In this document: piece by piece, positions 57,134 to 64,000 of the stretch | How positions within the stretch are numbered: the stretch's first letter is position 1 | Layout of the letters: the number at the start of each line of letters is the position of its first letter | DNA from: Hyposmocoma kahamanoa | Lineage: Eukaryota > Arthropoda > Insecta > Lepidoptera > Cosmopterigidae | NCBI RefSeq assembly: GCF_003589595.1 | Contig: NW_020653333.1 | Span: forward strand, 1,177,299-1,241,298 | Length of the DNA stretch: 64,000 bases | Reading direction: 5' to 3' | Position numbers and translations under genes: made by a program | The notes under the pieces: generated by a model | Seen by the model: only the letters and a program-made list of their open reading frames with translations | What the model was told of the DNA's origin: nothing | The model's database searches: none

Positions 57134-58123
57134 CTCTGTGAATAATTTGCAGTGAACTTTGGAAAATTCAGTAAAAATGGGTGGAATGCTTGTTTGTTGA
57201 GGAGGACAGAAACCATAGAGCAGAGAAAAGTGACTAGAGTGACAGCCGATTGACGATTTGATGAAGTTTTTTTTATTAATAATTTTGGCTTGGATATAAG
57301 TCTTTTGAGCCATGTCTTCGTAAGAGGATAAGCAATTTGAGGCGACGACGTGCTTGGATTGACACGAGATTCCTTAGAACGGGCCGATACGGGTATTTTA
57401 GTTCGAGATTCGTATAATTTCGCGTTTTAATCTTCGATTAAGGCACAATAGCACTATCCCATTCCACTTTAAACTAGATTTCACAAAATAATTGAAAGTC
57501 AAAATAAAAACGACACTTTTCCCTCCAAAAGGCCCAGAATGAATCTTGATGAGGTGTAGTTTGTCAAAGGTTTTAGAACTGCAACAATTTTTTTTGAAAT
57601 CCGGTGAATGATGATTATGTTCTATAAAAAACCCAAAACAGGTTGATGTTGCAGTAGCAATTTAATTTTTCTGGTTGTCTTTGTCTATCTATGTAAAATC
57701 TTCCTATCGTCATCTCTTTCGTACAAGTCTGTATTTCTGAACATAAAACTTAAGCTAAATGAACACGTTTAATTGAGGCAATCTATCTCACCACGCACCG
57801 CTCTACATGTCTGGGTTGAAAAACCCTGACGTTGCTTGGCGAAATCGTCGCGCAAAACGACGAAGCCATAGATACAAAAGTTGAAGTTGAGTACGTCAAC
57901 GTCAATCAAATGGCCAAATTCGATTCATTATAAAATTTCTTTGTTTTTATTGCTATCAATACTATAAAGTTGAAGTTGACGAAGAAAATTACGATTTTAT
58001 TTAACATGTTATTGTAGATAAATCTGTGTAGTGTAATTTTTCGACCATATTCGATGTAGATAGGCTTTGTAAATAAAAATAAATGATCATGTTTTAATTC
58101 CTTATAAATTTTTGTATTCAACG
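57134..58123. promoter_or_regulatory. shared upstream region between SMAP and Vps15
   Basis: The 990 bases between the divergent start codons must hold both promoters and 5' UTRs. I see no TATA box at usual spacing for either gene. A piece of the SINE D tail (57835-57893, CGTCGCGCAAAACGACGAAG) lies nearer Vps15. A bidirectional promoter is possible but not shown. Confidence 0.4.
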
Positions 58124-61100
58124 ATGGGTAATCAACTTGTGGGTGTTGCTCCGTCGCAAATCTATCCCGTAGAGCATTACCTGAGCGACCATGTCGACTT
58201 ATCGTTTGATCAGAGGTGAGACAAAACATAATTAAAGTGTCTGTGACCTTTCAATAGGCATTTGTTATTGCTATGTCTACTAAATTTATTTGCGAATGGC
58301 AAATTTTATTATTCAGATGTCATCTACTTTCGTTTTGAATATCCTGTACCAGCAGTGAGAGAGTATTTGGTTTGATACAAAGAAATAAACAGTATTTTAG
58401 GACACTGTCTCTGTGAAGTAGGATATGGGTTCCATCTATAGAGAGAGAGTGTAAAGCTTTTGTCAACCAAGTGAACTCCAACTCTTATTATTGTATATAT
58501 AAGCCTTTTAGGTCTGCAACTTTAAAATTCATTATGTAAGCTTGTTTTCTCTAACAAGGTAATCATAATAATGTGTTTATTTCTCCACAAAAATATGTAC
58601 AAGGTTCTCAGTAATGTAAGATACAGGTAACTAACATTTTTTAGGAACCCACTGGAACCTATAAAATTGACTTATCGGAAAACTTGACTTGGCACCACCA
58701 ATAAATAAAAGGAAGAAGTTTAATGTATAGAATTATTCAAACTTACTGTGTGTGTACCTTATCTAACCAAGTGGACAACAGAATAACCAGTGTACAGACT
58801 AGGCCATCATCATCACTCTTTTTTGCCACACTTTAATCACTCATGATGACGTGCCCATAGAAGACTAAATAGCATGCAGAATAGGCACCACAACACCTGA
58901 GTTATATAAACCAGGCCATATTACTATGTTTAGTAGTAGTATGCTAGGCTTTGTATAGACGTGGCAAACGCGCCTGTTTGCGAAAGGCTCACGAGCTGTA
59001 CACATGCATTAACTTGTGCAATCTATTTGCGAGTTGTTTGCACGTCCCTTGCGCGCCACATATCCTTGCTTGTCTACCGATGCGCACTGAGCGGCATGCC
59101 TGCAGCATACTCATCAGGTTAGTATGCACCCCTAGAAGATTAAGGTCTTAATTCTGTCTTTATGTCTTGCAGTTTGGGTTCAACCCGGTTCCTCAAAGTG
59201 GCCCGTGCAAAGTCCAGGGAAGGCCTCATAGTGGTCAAAGTATTTGCAGTCCATGATCCTTCCTTACCTCTGGCGGAACACAAAGAAAGGATCTTGAAGA
59301 TTAAGGAACAATTGGCTTCAACATTTAATTGCTTGCCCTTTCAGAGAGTTATTGTGAGTTGAATTTTTTACACTTATGCAAAATAAAAAAAATTAAATAA
59401 TGACTTGCATATACATGTTATTGCACAGATAATTGAGCATATTTATGAGGACAGATTTAGGGACATTTATCTTTTAATTTTTCTAATAGTTGGTTCTTAA
59501 AGTTTGTAATTCAAGATTATAAATCAAATTTTTAAATTTGATTTAAAATTTGCAATTTTGCTTGCTGTAAAATTTGCAAATAAATAAATAAAATATACAT
59601 TAATAACAATGCTTTGTCAATATTTATCTCAGTGTTTAACATTTGTTTTAAATCAAGTATTTGACCACCATTGTTTTAGATTTACGCAAGCCAGATATTC
59701 AATTTGTTTTTTCATAACTCATTTATATATGAAAACACATGTTGTATAGAAGTTAACAAAATAAGCATAGTTTCACTTTGTCTGGCCAAATATTAGGAAT
59801 ACATACACATTGACGATATACTACACACATGCACTTCAATGAACTAAGCGTAGCATGTTTTTTTGAAATACCATAGAGATGTGGACAAATGCATGTAATG
59901 AAATAAGTTATTTGGATAATGTGAAAGATAATAATTGTAAAGAAAAAAGTTATAGTAATATTTGAATAACATCAAAATATATAATGTCAAAAATTATAAG
60001 ACAATGAATTTAGGAATTTATTATTTAAAAATTAAACTATTGAAATTAAAGTTTGTACTCTGAAACTACTGGCTATATTTAACATATATGTATATATTTA
60101 CAGCTTTTTTTTTGTATATATATATTTTCAGCTTATTGAAGCACAATGTCCCTAGGGGCCACAGTCAATGCTTCCACGTCGCTAGGAGCTTAGGGTTGCC
60201 ACATTATTATTTTAGTTGGATCTAAAGGTCGTAAACATAATTTGAAAAAAAAACGGAAATTCTTTAATGAAAGGCGCGTGTGTCCACGCTATGCAACTGC
60301 GGTGGGCGTGGACATATATAAGCCGTGTTGCTACTTACTACTTACTTTGTAGTTACGAAAGCTGGCAGTTATTCCTGCCAAAAAAAGTTTCAACTATTCA
60401 AAGGGGAAATTTTGCCAATCGTCTTGTCGTGACGTATCAGAGCCCTTATCGAAATGTTCTAGCTTTCATTAGAAGAATTCTTCTTGAAATTTTATGTAGT
60501 AGGCATATTTAGTATATTATTTCCCTTATTGATATGTTGGTTGAGATTTTATTGATTGATGTAATTGATCACAGACTAATTAATACTTCTTATTGTATCA
60601 ATGACTTACACTTTAATGCTTGCCATCGTGGTGAAAGGTTTTGCCAATCGACGTAAGGTACTTATTGTTGCATAGGCTGCGCCATATATATGTGTAGGTA
60701 CGGAATGGTACGACGGGGACAATTTATAGATACATTTCCCTTATTAATTCAAACTCATTAGTGATACAAACTACCTCAAATAAATAATGTATTTATTTAA
60801 TCTTTGGCAAAGTCGTTTATTTCTTTACATATTCACATTGCCGTGCGACACGAGATGCGGCGCTTTGATGTTGATTCTCTTGCTAGTTTCATGGTTTATA
60901 TGTAATTTTATTTCTCCTGCAGCTCACTGACAAGGCTGGTCTGCTCATGCGTGAGTATTGCAAATGCAGCGTGTACGATCGTATGTCCACACGGCCGTTC
61001 CTCACAATTCTCGAGAAGAAATGGATCACGTTTCAAGTGTTATATGCATTGCATCGCATGCATAAACTCGGCATATGCCATGGGGATATTAAGGTAGGGT

Positions 61101-62901
61101 TTTAGTGTTTTGCTTGTTTTTTCTGTATACATTTTTTAAATTATTTATTTAAGTAGCGACTATGACCCATGGAATATGTACCTCATATTATTCCATGTAA
61201 CATAATATAAAAAATACTAAATAACTAATTTAGACGAATTGTACTTGTCGGCGACTTGTTGCTCAACGTAGTGTCTGGTAACCGACCTCGGAATCGGTAT
61301 ACGACATCGTCTCATACGTCTGGTATACGACACCGTTCGCTCAAAAACTCCTCGTTCATGAAGGTCAACAGATAACCTGTCGGCACTCTTACCATCAACG
61401 AATTAAAATTTACGTTGTGGCGGAACTCCAACCGCACGACCCTCTGGTGTATTTGGCTTTACGTAGTAATGCAGTCGTGACAGACACATATTAATTGATT
61501 TAAAAAGAGGCTCAATACACAAAAGGAGAGCCTTTTGTTCATGTGTTGTCTGGAAGAGCTCGCTTTCAGCGATAAGGGCACCTTTGCCCACATTAATTCT
61601 AAGTTGTCTATATACTGTTTTTGTTTTTTTTTTGTGTTGGAGCAATTAAATGTATTAACTATCTATCTATCTTTGCTTGTATTTAACGGGGCCTTCTTGA
61701 ACAATTATGTGGCCCTATATCACAAATGTTACTGGAATTATCGCGTAACATACGTCCTTCTTTTTTGATGTCGGTTAAAAATTAAATTAAATTAATCAAT
61801 TTGTTTGTTTTCACAATGCCAAGTCATAATTTAATTACATTTACAGCTGGAAAACATAATGGTAACTTCATGGCTGTGGGTGCTTCTCACAGACATAGCT
61901 TCATTTAAGCCAACCTTCTTGCCCGACGACAATCCAGCGGACTTCAGCTATTTCTTTGACACGTCGCGACGGAGATTATGCTACGTCGCACCTGAGCGCT
62001 TTGTTCGGGCGCCTGACCCATCCAATCGACCCATTGTAAGTATCTGGCACACAATATTAGCTTCTTGTGCATTGTATCCCTGCTTCCACTATATCAATAG
62101 GCGAAAATGCACCTAATTAAGTAGACTATAGGTACTTATTTCTTTGTATTTATTGCCATATCAAAATAAGCAAAAAATCCACAATAGTCGATTTAAGTTT
62201 TCTGTATTAATAATTTGTAAATTGTTTGTTGGCTGCGCGGTCCACTTATAAAGAAATATCGTCTCTTACCTCTCTCTATTTACCTTTAAACAGACGACAT
62301 GTACCAGAAAATATAGTTCTAAATAACATAATAAACAATGGAAAGATCCTTGTGATTTCCAGTTCAGAATGTTTCTTAGATGTAACAATAACTGCCTACC
62401 ATAGAGATATGGCCCCCACATTATTATTATAAGCCTGTGACTCAATGCAAAGGCTTCCTCCATGGCCGAACGGTTACCATGCTAGACTGCCACGCAGATG
62501 TCACGGGCTCAATTCCCAGGCCGAGAGAAATATTTGTATGGCCTACATTCATTTCATTTATTTCACTCGTGAGTTTGGGTGTGTGTCCATCGCACCAGTG
62601 ATACAGGGTTTCTCTAGTGCGGGGCTAAGAGTGTGTGCGCGTTATTATTATCCCCCATTCTTTTTCTATTGATTCCGGTTTTGGACTGTATCTGGCCAGT
62701 CCTTTAAAAAGGAGTCTGATTCAACCTGCCAGAGCACAGCACAGGAATTCAGAATTAGGATCCAATGTAGATAGATGGTTATATTGCAAGTACTATGAAA
62801 CAATATTTTCAGAGTGATGACAAGTCTGGAGGCTTGTTGCTGAGTGAATCACCATGCAAGGTTGGCGAGCTTGTGCCTAGTATGGACATATTTTCCGCAG
62901 G
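58124..62901 (+). CDS. Vps15: Vps15 / PIK3R4, N-terminal five exons (continues past window)
   Basis: Regulatory pseudokinase-like subunit of the class III PI3-kinase Vps34 complexes in autophagy and endosomal sorting. Exons: 58124-58215, 59173-59353, 60923-61093, 61847-62035, 62813-62901 (last ends in phase 2). It opens [20 protein letters not shown], with Gly2 for N-myristoylation and membrane anchoring. The kinase-like domain follows: a degenerate glycine loop [13 protein letters not shown], the lysine in VVKVF, then [10 protein letters not shown], the catalytic loop [15 protein letters not shown], an atypical [10 protein letters not shown] in place of DFG (human has DFA), [13 protein letters not shown], and MDIFSAG. 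The HEAT and WD40 parts lie beyond position 64000; no further exon is seen in 62902-64000. Start chosen by myristoylation motif and family N-terminus. Confidence 0.95.
61380..61660 (+). mobile_element. LINE 3' tail fragment in Vps15 intron 3
   Basis: GGCGGAACTCCAACC through AAGAGCTCGCTTTCAGCGATAAGGGCACC and a T-rich stretch ending GGAGCAATTAAATGTA resemble the 3' UTR of lepidopteran Jockey/CR1-type LINEs. No ORF of note. Recognition is by recalled motif, so the family is uncertain. Confidence 0.45.
61725..61785 (+). repeat. dispersed repeat family E, 3' end
   Basis: Only the terminal part ATTATCGCGTAACATAC through GATGTCGGTTAAAAA remains. Confidence 0.5.
62452..62650 (+). repeat. tRNA-derived SINE family B, copy 6
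   Basis: Head CCTCCATGGCCGAACGGTTACC, a mutated B box GGGCTCAATTCCC, body GGCCTACATTC..GAGTTTGGGTGTG and the GTGCGGGGCTAAGAGTGTGTG end. It lies in Vps15 intron 4. Confidence 0.75.
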
Positions 62902-63047
62902 GTAAGTTTTCTACACATACTTTTTTAAAATTCTGCACACCAAACCCCTTGCGGTGTTGCGATCTATTTCTTTTGACAAATTAATGAATGATATAAATGA
63001 ATGATTTGAGTTATTATGTTTATTTGCCTGAAACTTTTTTTTTAAAT

Positions 63048-63250
63048 CAAGTGACAGGACGACCAAGTAGTACTCTCATTGATAAGTGATACTGCAGTGC
63101 CACTCTAGAGTTTTAAATCGCAAAGATCTGAGTGATACTGCCACTGCGTCCGCCACTCTGAGACATGAAGTTGACAAGTACCAAGTACCTATAATGTCAC
63201 CAGCATCCTTCGAAAATCGCAACACAGTCATGTTGGTAGTACTTCCATTA
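63048..63250 (+). repeat. dispersed repeat family A, copy 9
   Basis: AAGTGACAGGACGACC head, GAGTTTTAAATCGCAAAGATCTGAG middle and GTTGGTAGTACTTCC end. It has several internal deletions. Confidence 0.65.
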
Positions 63251-63474
63251 ATGTAATGATTTATAAAACTTGACACGTTCGATGTTGCCGCTTGATAATT
63301 ACCTAGTAACATGGAGTATCATTTCATACAAATCAAACTTGGTTTAATATAAAAATTAGAAATAAACTTATTTAAAACTGTAGATGGCGGCACTTCGATA
63401 AAATAAAAAAATATAAAGTAATGAATCTCGAAAATTTGAGGTATATCATACGGAATAAGAAATATAAAATACAA

Positions 63475-63785
63475 AAAAGACTACTTGAAAAGTTCGTGGA
63501 ATTACATCTATTTGCCACGTTTTATTGGCATCGGTTACCGGAATGTACGCGAAACCGGATTCATTTCCTAATTTGTCACCTTTAGATAAGGAATATTTTC
63601 TTTAAATTTAAATGGGACCAATACCGAGGCACCATCGTTCCAACAAAAAGTTGAATAATTATTAAAATGAAAAGAAGAATCATTAAAATCGGTTCACAAA
63701 TGCCCAAGTTATCGCGGAACATACATACAAAAAGAAATATAGACGAATTAAGAACCTCCTCCTTTTTTTGAAGTTGGTTAAAAAA
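63475..63785 (+). repeat. dispersed repeat family E, copy 7
   Basis: A near full-length copy from AAAAAGACTACTTGAAAAG through GTTTTATTGGCATCGGTTACCGG to GAGGTTCTTAATTCG-type and GAAGTTGGTTAAAAA ends. It carries a small insertion near 63650. Confidence 0.65.
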
Positions 63786-64000
63786 GAAATACAAAACTAT
63801 GAAAATTGGTGAAACAAGTAAACTGTCGTTGAAGAGATAACCAATCGAAGGTTTCTCAATGGTGTACATTTTTTTTTGTTAGTTTGCAGTAAATTGTACG
63901 GCATTTCTTTGAATTTATTCTAACGTTTTAGTTTAAAATATTAAAAGTTAACTATTTTGCGATTTCATTATATGTTATTGTATATTTTATAATCAACGCC

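Noticed and set aside
57134..57313. 60-residue N-terminal extension of SMAP from an in-frame upstream ATG
   Set aside because: SMAP proteins begin only a few dozen residues before the zinc finger, as the 57133 start gives; the extension has no recognisable feature and is more likely 5' UTR.
62452..62540. Possible tRNA gene (GGCCGAACGGTT..)
   Set aside because: It is the head of SINE family B, present at least six times on both strands with the same non-tRNA tail.

Overview
This window looks like nuclear DNA from a lepidopteran insect (moth or butterfly). It is AT-rich, its genes are split by GT-AG introns, polyadenylation signals are of the AATAAA type, and it is crowded with tRNA-derived SINEs, MITEs, RTE-type LINE tails and Penelope-like pieces of the kind known from Lepidoptera. 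The order-level call is an inference from repeats and protein flavour. No prokaryotic operon, CRISPR array, phage or real tRNA/rRNA gene is visible, and I see no evidence of an undescribed multi-gene system.

Six conserved eukaryotic genes are supported. (1) GTP-dependent PEP carboxykinase, + strand, 13 coding exons, 7568-13785, complete, 638 aa. (2) DSCC1/DCC1 cohesion factor, - strand, 16790-14535; its true last exon lies about 0.8 kb beyond an apparent stop and its extreme 5' coding exon is unresolved. (3) Tim23, + strand, four exons, 19779-24884, complete. (4) DENND6 Rab exchange factor, - strand, one intronless 559-codon ORF, 35302-33623. (5) SMAP-type ArfGAP, - strand, five exons over 14 kb, 57133-42761, complete at 416 aa. 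(6) Vps15/PIK3R4, + strand, first five coding exons, 58124-62901, running off the right edge. Pepck and DSCC1 converge tail to tail; SMAP and Vps15 diverge head to head.

Between the genes: 1-7.2 kb is repeat-rich intergenic DNA with a dead RTE LINE tail; 25-33.6 kb and 35.5-42.7 kb are intergenic and hold several miniature transposons; the SMAP introns hold a Harbinger-like MITE, a LINE 3' fragment, a long hairpin and many SINEs; a 100-base assembly gap lies at 56144-56243.

The genes serve separate housekeeping tasks (gluconeogenesis/glyceroneogenesis, cohesion, mitochondrial import), although three of the six (DENND6, SMAP, Vps15) act in membrane traffic. The most interesting non-genic structures are a foldback element with a strict 16-bp subterminal repeat, a three-level nested transposon whose empty-site relative lies 10 kb away, an hAT-like element with a perfect 8-bp target duplication, a tandem duplication that copied a coding end and splice donor of DSCC1, and several sharp hairpins.
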